Of a DNA stretch of 64,000 bases, positions 32,484 to 43,877 are shown one piece after another. Below the pieces are notes generated by a model. It saw nothing but the letters and a program-made list of their open reading frames with translations, made no database searches and was not told the origin of the DNA. Position 1 is the stretch's first letter; each line of letters begins with the position of its first letter. This stretch comes from Populus alba (lineage: Eukaryota; Streptophyta; Magnoliopsida; Malpighiales; Salicaceae), in contig NC_133294.1 in NCBI RefSeq assembly GCF_005239225.2, forward strand, positions 4,030,001 to 4,094,000, read 5' to 3'. Position numbers and translations under genes: made by a program.

Positions 32484-35400
32484 CTAAAATAATAGAATTT
32501 CCAGACCTTTCTTTGCAAAATACCAACAAGTGAAATTGCCATCATATAAAAAACAACGGAAAGCACAATAATAATTTCTAAAAATATGAGAAGCTATTTC
32601 TACTTTGGCTACGTGTGCATCATCGTCGTCGTCGTCGTCGCTACTGTTGTGGGCATTTTCATCCTTTGATTGGATATCATCATCATTTCCTTCCTCTTCA
32701 TACAACCACTGTACACCAATCCTCCTTAATTGAAAAGCTGGATGATGTCGAAGCACTGAAATACTCACGTCATCACCATTATCAAATGTACGATCACCGA
32801 CCCCTAATTTCCTATGCATTAGCGATTGGAATTCACGAACACGACGCTTGTAAATCATAGGGAAGACGAAGGCTCGACAACACAAGGATCGACCACTGGT
32901 ATTGTTTTTGATTTCAAGATAAACATGACTAGAGCCACTGTATTCTGACGTCACACAAAACCTTGTGAACAGATTAAAGCCACAGATCCGGCGCGTACCA
33001 GCTGAGGATATTTTGAATGAAAAGTTATCTACAAACTCATTCTGAATTAGCCATTTATCCTCTTCTTCCTCCTCATAAAACCACCTTAACATCTCATCTT
33101 CAAATGCATATGCGACAACGTTGAATATGCCATATAAAAATGTTATCTGTACAGCCAAAACAATGTCTATAAAATGAGCAAAAGAAAAATATTCAAATGT
33201 AGATTTCAAAGACAATAAATTGGGTGAGGGAGGACCTCAAATCTCGATGGCTGTATTCGAGCACAAACCGTTTCCATTATTCCGAACATGCGTGAGTCAA
33301 ACTTTTCGATTAATTCTTGCTTTATCCAATCCTTGAACTCGACAAATTGATCACAACCATCTGCTTTAGTACATTTGTTTAGATTTGCAAGTCTTTGCAG
33401 TGAATAGCAAAAGGACACATCTAGCGAAATAGAATGGGATGGAAGCTCTGGGAGTGCCTGAAGCATTTTGCAATTTCTTAAATGTAGGTACTTGAGTTGA
33501 CCAAGATCCTTGATGCTTTCTGGAAGAGAACGAATTGTTGTTCCACTTAAATCTAGTCTCTTCAAGGAGCGTGGAAGTGAAAACGAGGTATATCTCAACA
33601 TTTTCCTCGCTGAAAACCTAGAGGGAAAGAATAGCTTCAATGGAAGAGATGTAATGTATAATGTACTTGCAACAATTCCATCACTTTGGAGTAAGTTGCA
33701 CCCCTGATGATGCTCTAACACCATATTCATCAGACTGCCAAGATTTGAGCAACCATCTAAAACCAGCTCTTGAAGTGAATTCAATCTACACATTTCTTCT
33801 GGAAGCTCCATAAGACTTGTACAATTTCTTAGATTTAAGATCAAAAGTCTTTGTAGATCACCAATAGATTCGTGAATTTGAACTAAACATATGCGGTCTT
33901 CAAGTATTAGCTTTTCAAGGACCGGGAGACCTGAGAAGTCTGGGGTTCTAATGAGATCATGAGAGTGATGGAGATCAAGAATTTTCAATTTTGGAAGAAA
34001 CTGCGAAAATACATGAATTTAGTTGTTATCAATTGAAAACGAGAGAGATAGCTATAAAGAAAGACTCGATACATACCGGTTTGCCTTTCCAAGCATCAAC
34101 TAGACAGCTTCTGGATAGATCAAGAACCACCAGCTTCTCCAAGCATACGTGATTTGGTATGGATCTCAAAGAGAATCCATGCCAACATAACCATATCAAA
34201 TTCTTGGGAAAGTGCTCAAAACTTCCATGAAAATTAGTGTAGTTTAGTTGGAAAAATTTTACATCTGTCATCTTTCTAAAAGCATCGGTGCTGAGGATAG
34301 GAAACAAACTTGTTTGTAATTTTCCCCCATCGGAAAAATCAGAAAGCCATTGTTGAAAGAAGTTAAGCCTGCGACGCTTGCGGCGAACCACTGAATTAGT
34401 ACAGACAACTTCTGCATAATTATCTTCCATTAATGCATGCATATCAATGGTAAGGCCACGCAATTTTTCAGCATCCTGCATAATAATATTAAAAATACAT
34501 GAGAAAGGAAAGTAAAAGAATGAATATGTTAAGGCACCACAAACCATTTAAGTAGACAGAAAAAAGTTTAGGTACTTACAGTAGTTCCTTTCAAAACTGT
34601 AAAAGCGTCCTCGGGGCGCCATATTCTTTGATATTTGGGTGATTCTTGATGAGCAATTTCCCTTCCCATATCTCTTACTAGTTGATGCATCCACAACCTT
34701 TTATCATTGTTGATTTCCACAATGCATCTATCAATAAGTTTGTCAATCCTAAATCTTGCACCTATACCGAGCCCATCTAGTATCGTAACTGCATAATCCA
34801 CATCCATTCCATTGAAGAAACAAGCAATATCAAGGAATATGCTTTTTTGATAATCATCATCTAGAGAGTGGTAACTTATTTCAAGAACATTTTGAACTTC
34901 ACAATTAGGAATCACTGCCAATTCCTGTAATGCGCTTCCCCATAATTTTCTTCCTTTCCCTGACAATGAAGAACCAATAACACGAAGAGCTAATGGAAGT
35001 CCATTACAATGATGCACTATTCTCGAAGAGTCCTCCACAAAACCTTCAACAGGGTAAGCTTGTCCAAAGGCATGCCAACTGAAAAGCTCGAGTGATTTTT
35101 TGTTGTCTAGAGGTTCAACTTTGCACTCGACAAACTCATCATTAGCTGCAATTAGACCCTTATTTCTAGTTGTTACAATGATTTTACATCCTTTACAAAG
35201 CCATTCTTGCACGCCTATGATTGCATTGAATTGGTCCCTATTGTCCACATCATCAAGAACAATAAGAGTTCTTCTGCAACACAAGGCATCCTTAATCTTT
35301 AAAATTCCTTCATCAACATCTTGTATCTCATCAACGGTCTTGTTTAGGATATCAGAAAGAAGTTGCCTCTGTAGGCAAACTACACCTTTGGATTCTTTTG

Positions 35401-36494
35401 AGATTTCTCTAACATTTGATAGATAGCTCCTGCATTCAAATTTACAAAAGTTCTGATTAAAAACACTCTTTGCTATAGCTGTCTTCCCAACTCCACCAAT
35501 TCCATAGAGCATAGCAGTGGCAGCATCATGGGACTCATCTTGCAACCATGAGTTGATATAATTTACTAGAGGATCTCTTCCAATGAAATGAAGGGGTACA
35601 TGAAATATTTTTCGATCCAAGTTCTTTGAGACCTTCTCCACAATACATTGGACAAGCAGTGCCTCGTATCTACATCAAAAATAAAAATATAGTATATGAT
35701 ACTTATTAGTCTCTCTAGAAAGTAAAAAAATCTTAGTATTTTTCAAGAATTTTAATAATGTAGAATCATTAATTTTTTAAGTAGATAAGAAGGAAAAGAA
35801 CAGAAGACAAGGAAAAAGTATCGTTTATTTTTATTTTCCTTCTAGGTTATCTGAGTTGGGAGTGGTATGATTTTTCTAAATTAGGAGTAGTATTATTAAT
35901 CATCCTCTAAATACTTGCAAAACAAAACAAATTACGAGTGCAGAATCAACATTCTAGTCTTATGCTAGGTGTAGTTTCATAAAGAGAAACAACTTACCCA
36001 TCTCCTAAAACCATTCCAGCTAAATCGGCCACTTCCTTCAAAGCAATCCTCCACCCGTTCACCCTCTCCATCTCCTCCTTGAAGCGCTTTTCATGCTCCA
36101 CAAATGCTGCGGCGAAGCTCCCTGTTTGCTTTCTGACTTGGGATGGATCCACATCATAGAATACCGGCAAAACTCTGCAGTCTGCAGCCCTCCTGCGTTC
36201 CATGATCATTACAAGTTCATCAAGGCACCACCTCGAAGAAGCATAGTCTTTGGAGAATACGATTATCGCAATTTTTGATTGCTGTATTGCCTTCTGGAGC
36301 TCCGACTCGATGTTCTCTCCTCTGCCAATTTCATCATCATCTCTAAATGTGTGAATCCCTGCTTGAACAAGGGCTGTGTAGAGGTGATCAGTAAAATTCT
36401 TGCGAGTGTCTTCGCCCCTGAAACTCAAGAACACTTGATATTTACAATGAGAAAACCGTGAAGATGAGGATGCTTGATATTTCGCAGCAGCCAT
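32484..36494 (-). CDS. TIR-NBS-LRR (TNL) immune receptor
   Basis: An intracellular receptor for pathogen effectors. Exons in transcript order: 36494-35998, 35669-34580, 34475-34077, 34000-33236, 33146-32484. All phases close, giving 1137 residues. TIR domain about 17-160 (VFLSFRGEDTRKNFTDHLY at 21). NB-ARC: P-loop GIGGVGKT 222-229, kinase-2 LIVLDDVD 301-308, GLPLAL 389-394, and MHQLVRDMG from 493 in the MHD position, normal for TNLs. Several leucine-rich repeats follow in exons 3 and 4. Exon 5 carries a post-LRR (C-JID-like) domain, then an Asp-rich run and a hydrophobic tail. I start at MAAAKYQ (36494), the customary start in poplar TNLs. Two in-frame ATGs lie 28 codons upstream (36578), but a CAG acceptor-like site between suggests leader sequence. 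Exon structure (TIR, NBS, short linker, LRR, tail) is typical. The gene looks intact. Confidence 0.93.
32616..32642 (-). repeat. Trinucleotide microsatellite coding for poly-Asp in the TNL tail
   Basis: A run of CATCATCGTCGTCGTCGTCGTCG on the plus strand encodes consecutive Asp codons just after the post-LRR domain. Copy number probably varies between alleles. The acidic run is followed by about 45 residues ending in a hydrophobic stretch. Confidence 0.8.
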
Positions 36495-36753
36495 TCCAAA
36501 TACAGAGATAGAAAATCTTCGAAGATCTGAACCAACACAAGAAAACGGGGCAAGAGTTGGAGCTAAAGTAAACATCATTTACATCAGAGTTATATTCCAT
36601 AAAATAACACACAGGAGATAAGAAAGAGTGGGAGAGAGTACCTGAAAGTTTCTCTTTCCCTTTTCTCTAAGTTATGGCTGCAGTTCTGTATCAGTTAAGC
36701 AACAGTATTCTGCTCTAAGCTGTGTCTATGGTACGCTACTGCGTGAGGAAGCC

Positions 36754-36990
36754 GGCACAAAGGGCAAATGAAAGAAAAACAGAAACATAAAAATAATTTT
36801 CGTGGATGACTTCTTACGCGGACAACACAACCAACCCCAAGTCTTTAATTTATAAATTGTTCGCAATGTCTTTAATTTCTTAAACACTTTCAAGTGTTTT
36901 AATGGTGAAGGCACAAAGTGGGGAAAAGAAACAAAAACATAAAAAATAATTTTCGTAGATGACTTCTTACGCGGAAAAGACAACCAAGTC
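36754..36990. repeat. Direct tandem duplication upstream of the TNL gene
   Basis: A segment of about 75 bp, including gatgacttcttacgcgga, appears at 36754-36832 and again at 36910-36986. Related sequence follows each copy (caacacttt / aaacacttt, then aatggtg). The period is about 155 bp. It lies 260-500 bp upstream of the TNL start codon, within the likely promoter or leader region. Confidence 0.8.
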
Positions 36991-37419
36991 TTCGATTTTT
37001 AAATTGGTAGGATAGTGTGCTGGCGATTTCTTCAACACTTTTAAAGTTTTTTTTTTTTTTTTTTTTTTAAATGGTGGAATTGAAAAAAAAGAGAGAAAGA
37101 GAGGAGGAGGATCGTAGGACAGGGCCTAGAACCAAGCCATATCAGTCGAATCAAAAGCTTATTTGCCTGCTCTCTTAATGAAAGGTCTACAAATTATGGT
37201 TCCTTGTATCCATGAATGTTGTTCTCACATCTGACACTTTTAGCTGATGCACTGTGAATTGGAATGATTTAAATGAAATGGTATAATGCAGCTGGCAGTT
37301 CTTACATCGCCACCAAGAAGAGCCATAGAACAAATTGCAGCAAACAAAATTGGACATAGTTATTGGGTAAATTTAACTAGGATCAAAACTCATCTTTTAT
37401 TTCCTCAGAATTACCTAAT

Positions 37420-37760
37420 CTATTCGAAGTTTTGATTAACCTGAGACCTAATGATGCCTTCTCTCCATTCTCTCTCGCGAGCCCTAAGTTCCCATATTGC
37501 CGGATGTTTCCTCTGTTCTCCCACTACTTTTTCAGCCTTTTCCCTTGCCGCCTCACAGCTATCCATTCCAGAATCGCATTTCTCTGCCTCTTTCTGATAC
37601 TGGGATGTCATTCTCTTAGCCTCCAACAGCGCCAAGTCTGCACGCTGCTGTTTTTCCTGAGCTTCTTCTTCACTAACCTCAGTTCATCTTTCAACATGTT
37701 TGTTGAACTTTATTCCATCTCACGGCTCACTTCAGGATCATGCTTCATGCACTCTAAAAG
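37420..37760 (-). pseudogene. DUF1068-family pseudogene fragment
   Basis: On the minus strand, ECMKHDPEVSREME is followed by a stop and a frame change. It then continues as AQEKQQRADLALLEAKRM, SQYQKEAEKCDSGMDSCEAA and REKAEKVVGEQRK to a stop at 37420. This is the coiled-coil C-terminal half of plant DUF1068 proteins, whose function is unknown to me. At least one frameshift and one stop break it, and no 5' exons were found nearby. It lies just left of the LTR element, so insertions may have separated it from the rest. Confidence 0.7.
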
Positions 37761-37963
37761 GGTACAAAGTCAAGAGCAGAAAATGTCAAAGGTCAAGAAA
37801 TGGTATAACCTACTATAGATCACGTCACTCAACAAGCAGAATCACATCCACCATCTTTCTTCGCATCTCAAAAACGTCAGTACTCGAATTTTTCAGAAAT
37901 TAAGCACGTATTCGATTGGTTATTTGTGTGCACACGAAACATGTTACCATTGACACCCTAACA

Positions 37964-38315
37964 TGTTGGAATATTGCCAATTATGTGGCTACCTATGTCA
38001 AAGAAGATGGATGCCATGTGAGAGTAAGAAGTAGAGCCAAATATGAGAGAAATGTAGGAGAGAGTGGGCTGCAAAGGCAGCCAGCAGTAGCTGCCATTGC
38101 AGCACTGAGAAGAAAGAAATAGAGTGAGGTTGAGAGTTGCCAAAAAGGAGATGATTCCTCCTCCTCTATTGTTGTAAATCTTGTTCTCTCCCTATATAAT
38201 CAAATGACTTCTCCCGTGGATGTAGGCGGTTTGCCGAACCACGTTAAATATTGTGTCAGTGTGCTTGCCCTCCCAAGAGCAAATATCAGTACATCACCGG
38301 TCGGAATTCCCTACA
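37964..38315 (+). repeat. 5' LTR of the LARD-like element
   Basis: 352 bp, TG...CA ends. TATA-like tatataatc is at about 38194-38202. The same sequence recurs at 43526-43877. A Lys/Arg-rich short frame inside it also recurs in the other LTR and is not a gene. Confidence 0.95.
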
Positions 38316-38317
38316 AT

Positions 38318-38329
38318 TGGTATCAGAGC
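38318..38329 (+). promoter_or_regulatory. Primer-binding site, initiator tRNA-Met type
   Basis: TGGTATCAGAGC, two bases downstream of the left LTR. The same motif serves the TRIM element at 15465-16159 on the opposite strand. Confidence 0.9.
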
Positions 38330-38728
38330 ATATGGTTTAAGTGGTGTTTGATTTTTTGCTCAAAAATGAAAGTTGTCAAAATGGTGTTTTGACCATCCCA
38401 CTGTGCAGAGGAGGAAGATACAAAGCCACTGGTGAAAACCGCGTCAAAATCGGACGTCGGACATGGCCGCACTCTCCATCACTCTCCGGCAAGGTGTCTG
38501 CCCACGCGCCCCACGCGTGCCACTCATCTTCTTCACCCGGATGAGTTGACCCGACCCGAATACTAGTTGGCCCGACCCATGTGAACAGTCGGCATGAACA
38601 GTGACGTGCCATGCAAAGGATGACATCAGCGTGATGCAAGGATGACATCAGCGAACACAGTCAGCAAAAGCATTGACTAGTCAACGGACATGTCAGCATA
38701 GGGGCCCACCTGCCACGTCATCAGCCAC

Positions 38729-38782
38729 GAGCCGAGCCAAGTTGAGCCGAGCCGAATTGGAGCCGAGCCGAGCCGTGAGCTG
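38729..38782. repeat. GAGCCGAGCC minisatellite in the LARD-like element
   Basis: Several imperfect copies of 'gagccgagcc', separated by short variations, within the internal region. Its GC content is much higher than the surroundings. Confidence 0.75.
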
Positions 38783-40237
38783 AGGGATAGGATCCAATGT
38801 AGCTGATCCTACGTGCAACCGGATCTAAGATTGAATCTGAGCCGTTAATTAGGCCAGAATTGTTTTGATCAAATCGTAGCCGTCTGATGTGCGATTTGGA
38901 CGATTCAAGACATGTTTCCAGCTAATTTGATCATTCCGGATGCAATGGTACGGTCCGATCGTTGAGATTCGAGACCAAAATGGCGGTGGTGAATTATTAA
39001 AGAGAGATTGCCCGATTAGGAGGTATCTGAAGGTCATCATGGTGGTCGATGGAGATGAAGAAGAAGAAGAAGGTACACACATTTGCCCAATTATGTGTGC
39101 TGAACTTTTAAGTGGAAAATTTAATTGCCTTGATGGAAGGCAAAATTGGGACACTCTAGACACCCGATCATGTGGACGATTTGAGGTGGAGAGTGGAAAC
39201 TGATGAAGACCAATCTTGACGAATCTAAGCACTGGTAGTCTCGCCAGATGTTGAGAAATCAGGTATAAAACCAGGATATCCCAGATCACTTGTAAAGGAA
39301 AGCCGCAACAAAGCTAGCAAATGGTTGTATATACAAAAAGGCAGTACGGTGGATAGATACGTTCTAAGAAGTTCTGTCTAGGAGATTGGGTTTTAAGCGG
39401 GACCGTTGTGACCCCTCCAAATCTTTCCTGGGAACTTGCTTAGTTGAAGGATCATCCACACAGTACTATTTTTGTATATGTAACAGTTTGTAATGAAACT
39501 GTTGAAGACTAGCAGGATGATGGCACAAAGAAACAGTTGGGTTCCGTATGATCAAGGATCTGATGGAGTGGTGATTTCTCCAAAGAAGTTAGATTCGGTG
39601 ACTGTGATTTCTCGAAGGGAGAATTGATGAAGACCCTGATAATGGAAGAGAAATACAGCAAAAGGATAAAGATTGACACCCTATTTTGACTTGGATAAAT
39701 GTTGTGACAGGATGAGCTGCTGTCAAACATAAAAGCAAATAATAGGGAAAAATCTGGAGAACCGGAATTGCACGAGAGCACACGGAGATTGTGCAGGAGT
39801 ACCCGGAGGATCCAACGAGGTACTGTTATGAGACAATAGGTGCAAGGAGAAGAAGAGTTCCCAGATGAAGCTCAGAGCAGAGACTGTGCGAAAAAGTTGT
39901 ACAACAAGAAGTCTTTTGTGCTCTTGATGAAGGCAACAAGCGAGGACCTTTCCAGTGCATGCAAGGATGGAAAGATGAGCTGTTGCAGAAGCACCTAATT
40001 GAGGGGGTGCGAACGCCTATGATGAAAGGCGAAGACACCAAAGAGAGTTGGTGTGGGTGGAGCTATCAAGCAGAAAGGGATAGAAGCTCCAAACATAGAA
40101 AATGAGATGGAAAACTGTGAAGAGTGCACCACAACTTTCTTTTTCTATGTGATCAATGGTAGTGATCTCTCCCAAGTCCACATGGTGGTAGAGAATCTTG
40201 GAGCCACTAGAGACATCCCCTATGAAGGAGGATGTGG

Positions 40238-40595
40238 CCGTCTCATAATGACGAGTATAGACACCTCAGCTGGAAGGTGTGTGGGCCAAGATTAGAGACT
40301 TGGTTCAGACCGCCCCATGACGACAGGCAGAGACACCTCAGATAGAAGGTGTGAGGACCATGGTATGAGTCCAAGATCAGACCGTCTCATGACGACAGGC
40401 GGAGACACCTCAGACAGAAGGTGTGAGGACCATGATATGAGTCCAAGATCAGGTCGTCTCATGACGACAGGCAGAGACACCTCAGATGAAAGGTGTGAGG
40501 GCTATGATATGAGCCCATTTCAGACCGCCGCATGATGACGAGCGGAGACACCCGAAGAGAAGGTGTGTGGGCCACGATATGAGCCCAGTTCAGAA
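40238..40595. repeat. Five-unit 72-bp tandem repeat in the LARD-like element
   Basis: Units start at 40238, 40310, 40382, 40454 and 40525 (spacing 72, 72, 72, 71). Each contains 'gacacctcag', 'aaggtgtg' and a '(c)atgatatgag' phrase. A period of 72 keeps the reading frame, so both strands carry 24-residue repetitive open frames; I do not regard these as genes. Confidence 0.9.
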
Positions 40596-42413
40596 CGTCC
40601 CTAGAGCCGATGTGATGGCTAGATATGAGTGGACAAGTGTATAGCCAATGAAGTGGCTATGATGAGTATGAAGACAAATGCGGGATTGACTTTCATGGAT
40701 ATTGCCCCCATGCTAAAGATCAATGAGCTAGAAGACATTTGCCTTGAACAATAAGTGGATGACTTGTGGAGCATTAAGACGCGACTGCTATGAAGGAGCA
40801 GAGGGCATGCGCAGGTTCCGGGAAAAAGTTGACTCTTGTCAAGGTGGTGAGCTCGGTGAAAGCATTGTAATACTCAGAGTATGAAGATAGATATGGATCA
40901 ACCTGTAATGGGCTGCCCCCATAAGTAAAGGTGGATAGCTACCCGAACTCTTGAGACTAAGAGTGAGAGACTCATGGAGAAGTAAGGCGTGGTTCCTAAG
41001 GTGGAACAGAGGGCAGACGCATGTAATATTTTGAGTTAAAAAGATTGGAAAATACAATAAAGCCCTTGGTGGCTTAAAGAGTAAGTATAAATGATTGAAG
41101 GGTATTGTGGTAATTGACCAATAGTTGATAAATATATATAAGAAAAAAAAAAAAAAGAATGATCTGATTTTGAGAGAAAGAGAGTTACGGGAGAAGAGAA
41201 GAAAAGAGGAAGAAGAAGAAAAGAAAGGAGAGAAGGAAAGAAAGGAGAAAAGAAGTAGAGGAAATAAGTAAAAAGGTAAGATTTATGGTTTTAAGTGTAT
41301 AATATGTTAAATTTCGGTTTTGATTAATTTTGAGAGTTTTGAAGTTTGTATTTTGAGTTAATTGATGAATTAGTTTGAATTAAGGGGTTGATTGATGTGG
41401 GTATTTGATTAATTAGTTGTTTTTGAGAGATTGAATTAAAGGATAATGATTTTGAGTTATGATTTTGTTTAAATGGTGAAATTGTGTTAGAAATCAGGGG
41501 ATAACAGTAGGTGATCTGTTGAAATTCTGGGTTTGAGGTTGAAGATGACGAAAATTCAGTTTGGTCCCTCAATTTATGGAAATTGCAGTTTAGTCCCCGA
41601 ACTTTGGAAATTTTACAGATTGGTCCCTGGGGCATAAATTGACGTTCTGAACAGAACTGAGGATGATTTAAGGACAAAATTCCAGTATAATTAATATTTT
41701 CACTTTGGTCCTCCAATTTGACAAAAAGTATAATTTGACCCTAAAAATTTGGTAAAGTTCCAGAATGGTCCTTGGAGCATAATGATATATCCTGGACAGA
41801 ATTGAGGATTAATTATGGATAAATTTCATTATGGTTATATATTTACAACCCGGTCCTCAAATCTTGGTAAAATTACGTTTTGGTCCCTGTTTTGGAAAAT
41901 TGTCGTTTTAGTCCCTAAACTTGGGAGATTAAGCCCGGTTTGATTTTATGCATTGGGATCTTTTGTTTGAATTGTTTTTGAGTATATTTCATATATTTAT
42001 TGTAGGTTCTCCTAACGATCCTTAATCGAATTTTCGGGTCTTTCGTCCGATATTCCTTTTAGTTCTATATTTTCCGGGTGAGTGGAATAATCTTTAATAT
42101 GCATATAATATAAATAAATATGTATGTTGATTATACAATGAGTACAACTAGTAAATTTCTTGAATATTTATATATGTTGCTTTATTTTCCGAGTACTAAT
42201 TTATTATTGAATTTTCACTCGCAATCTGTTAAAGTAAATTCTATTTGATATGATATACGTTTCTTTGATGATTATGTGAATATTTGTTATGCCTTGATAT
42301 GGGACTTGTCAGTACTCCATGCTAACGGAGAATAGTTAGCCTGTGTGCACATAGTATTCTGTTACCTAGCTGGTGAGAGAGGCATCAGCCTGTGGCGATT
42401 GATCATCCCACAG

Positions 42414-42497
42414 TGGTCACCGACGGGTGTCATCTGGTCACCGACGGGTGTCATCTGGTCACCTTCGGGTGTCATCTGGTCACCTTCGGGTGTCATC
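42414..42497. repeat. Four-unit 21-bp tandem repeat in the solo LTR
   Basis: Unit 'tggtcaccgacgggtgtcat' plus one base, repeated four times from 42414, 42435, 42456 and 42477. The last two units change 'cgacggg' to 'ttcggg'. Confidence 0.9.
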
Positions 42498-42583
42498 TGA
42501 TCTCTGACATGTAATCCACTACGTTATAATAATATGTTACGTTATGATAACTATATGTTACGTTATGATAATATGTTTAGTAA

Positions 42584-42625
<42 letters not shown>
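42584..42625. repeat. (TATATG)n microsatellite
   Basis: About seven hexamer copies inside the solo LTR. Confidence 0.9.
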
Positions 42626-43033
42626 TAAGATAAATCATCTTACAACTTATTAATATCTGAAATATCTAAAATGTATATTAAATGTTATTCCCTCACTGAG
42701 TTGGTTGAACTCACCTCTCATTTTTAATATTATTTCAGGTTCTTAGTTTCTGGGACTTTGTTGAGTGTTTCCGCTTCTTCAGTTCTGGTCGGTATGCCTT
42801 GCTTGTCCGCGAGGTTTTCCTTTCAGTTTTGATTTGATGTCTTAGACGCTCCACTGTTACCTTGTTTTAATTACGTTTGGATTTCGACAATGTAAATGTA
42901 TTATGAATTATTATTTTTGTTTTAATAACTATCTTACGGTTTTATCAGTTTTGAATAATACGATATTTCTGAATATTATGAGCCGCTGCGTATTTTTGAA
43001 CAAATTGTTCTTTTGATATGTCCGTTCTGAGGC

Positions 43034-43077
43034 TTAGCGTAGGTGAGGTGTCCTTTCGACACCGCTCCTACGTTGCC
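43034..43077 (+). other. GC-rich 3' end of the solo LTR
   Basis: The last roughly 75 bases of the solo LTR (tcctttcgacaccgctccta and onward) are GC-rich compared with the rest. An apparent long minus-strand frame at 43034-43705 crosses this end, the LARD internal region and the right LTR, and is an artefact of the nesting. Confidence 0.5.
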
Positions 43078-43510
43078 GGTCACGGATCCGGGATTCGGGT
43101 CGTGACAACGCAACTCCTGGATGAGTAGACTCTTGGAAGAGTGGTGAGCTCGTGATCACATTAAAATACTCAATGACTGTCGCACTTAGGAATATCAGTT
43201 TGAGGGGGTGTTGTAAGCCTTGATGTAAGGCTTGATAAATCATTCCGGGCCAAGCATGGTTGATATGCTTGAAGGGGAATGTTGTTCCAGAGACAAACGT
43301 TAAACACTCTTCAGATGAGATGTGACAAACCATCTGGTTGAAGTGATCCTTTGGAGTGAGCAAAGGGGTGCTTGGTTGACTCTGGTGATTGAAAGGTTTG
43401 GCGAGTACCTGTAAACTTGGTCGCAAACGCTCTCGGAATGGTAAGCTTGGAAGAACTGTAGGATGCAAGATTGTGCTGAAGAAGCAAGAGGACAATTCCC
43501 CCACATAAAT

Positions 43511-43525
43511 GGCAAAGGGGGTGAT
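43511..43525 (+). promoter_or_regulatory. Polypurine tract of the LARD-like element
   Basis: ggcaaagggggtgat directly before the right LTR, the place where plus-strand DNA synthesis is primed. Confidence 0.75.
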
Positions 43526-43877
43526 TGTTGGAATATTGCCAATTATGTGGCTACCTATGTCAAAGAAGATGGATGCCATGTGAGAGTAAGAAGTAGAGCC
43601 AAATATGAGAGAAATGTAGGAGAGAGTGGGCTGCAAAGGCAGCCAGCAGTAGCTGCCATTGCAGCACTGAGAAGAAAGAAATAGAGTGAGGTTGAGAGTT
43701 GCCAAAAAGGAGATGATTCCTCCTCCTCTATTGTTGTAAATCTTGTTCTCTCCCTATATAATCAAATGACTTCTCCCGTGGATGTAGGCGGTTTGCCGAA
43801 CCACGTTAAATATTGTGTCAGTGTGCTTGCCCTCCCAAGAGCAAATATCAGTACATCACCGGTCGGAATTCCCTACA
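43526..43877 (+). repeat. 3' LTR of the LARD-like element
   Basis: 352 bp, read base for base as identical to the left LTR. It is followed at once by the target duplication TAACA. Confidence 0.95.

Larger units (their letters stand above)
41022..43107 (+). mobile_element. Nested 2.1-kb solo LTR, probably Ty3/Gypsy
   Basis: Begins TGTAATATTT and ends GTCGTGACA. It is flanked by the perfect 5-bp duplication ACGCA (41017-41021 and 43108-43112), which splits the LARD-like element. It has no coding domain. Repeated phrases such as 'tttggtccct' and 'aaattg(c)agttt', a tatatataag box near 41134, a 21-bp tandem repeat and a TATATG microsatellite lie inside. With only one LTR and an intact TSD, it is the product of LTR-LTR recombination. 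The Gypsy assignment is from general appearance only. Confidence 0.88.
37964..43877 (+). mobile_element. Non-autonomous LTR retrotransposon (LARD-like), recent insertion
   Basis: Two 352-bp LTRs (37964-38315 and 43526-43877) look identical base for base. They begin TGTTGG and end CTACA. The flanks carry the 5-bp target duplication TAACA (37959-37963 and 43878-43882). The primer-binding site TGGTATCAGAGC (38318-38329) lies two bases after the left LTR. A purine-rich tract (ggcaaagggggtgat) precedes the right LTR. Without a nested solo LTR (41022-43107 plus one TSD), the internal region is about 3.1 kb. It shows no Gag, protease, integrase, reverse transcriptase or RNase H motif, so mobility needs proteins from elsewhere. 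Identical LTRs imply a young insertion. Confidence 0.95.

Noticed and set aside
36495..36578. Longer TNL start (MMFTLAP...) 28 codons upstream
   Set aside because: The leader is separated from MAAAKYQ by an acceptor-like CAG, and related TNLs begin at the MAA start. The upstream ATG remains possible but less likely.
40317..40535. Repetitive protein with 24-residue units in the LARD interior
   Set aside because: It exists only because the tandem repeat period is 72. Both strands are open, and no start context or related protein is evident.
43034..43705. 223-codon minus-strand open frame
   Set aside because: It spans the end of the solo LTR, LARD interior and the right LTR, three unrelated pieces. 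Part recurs in the left LTR. It is an artefact of nested elements.
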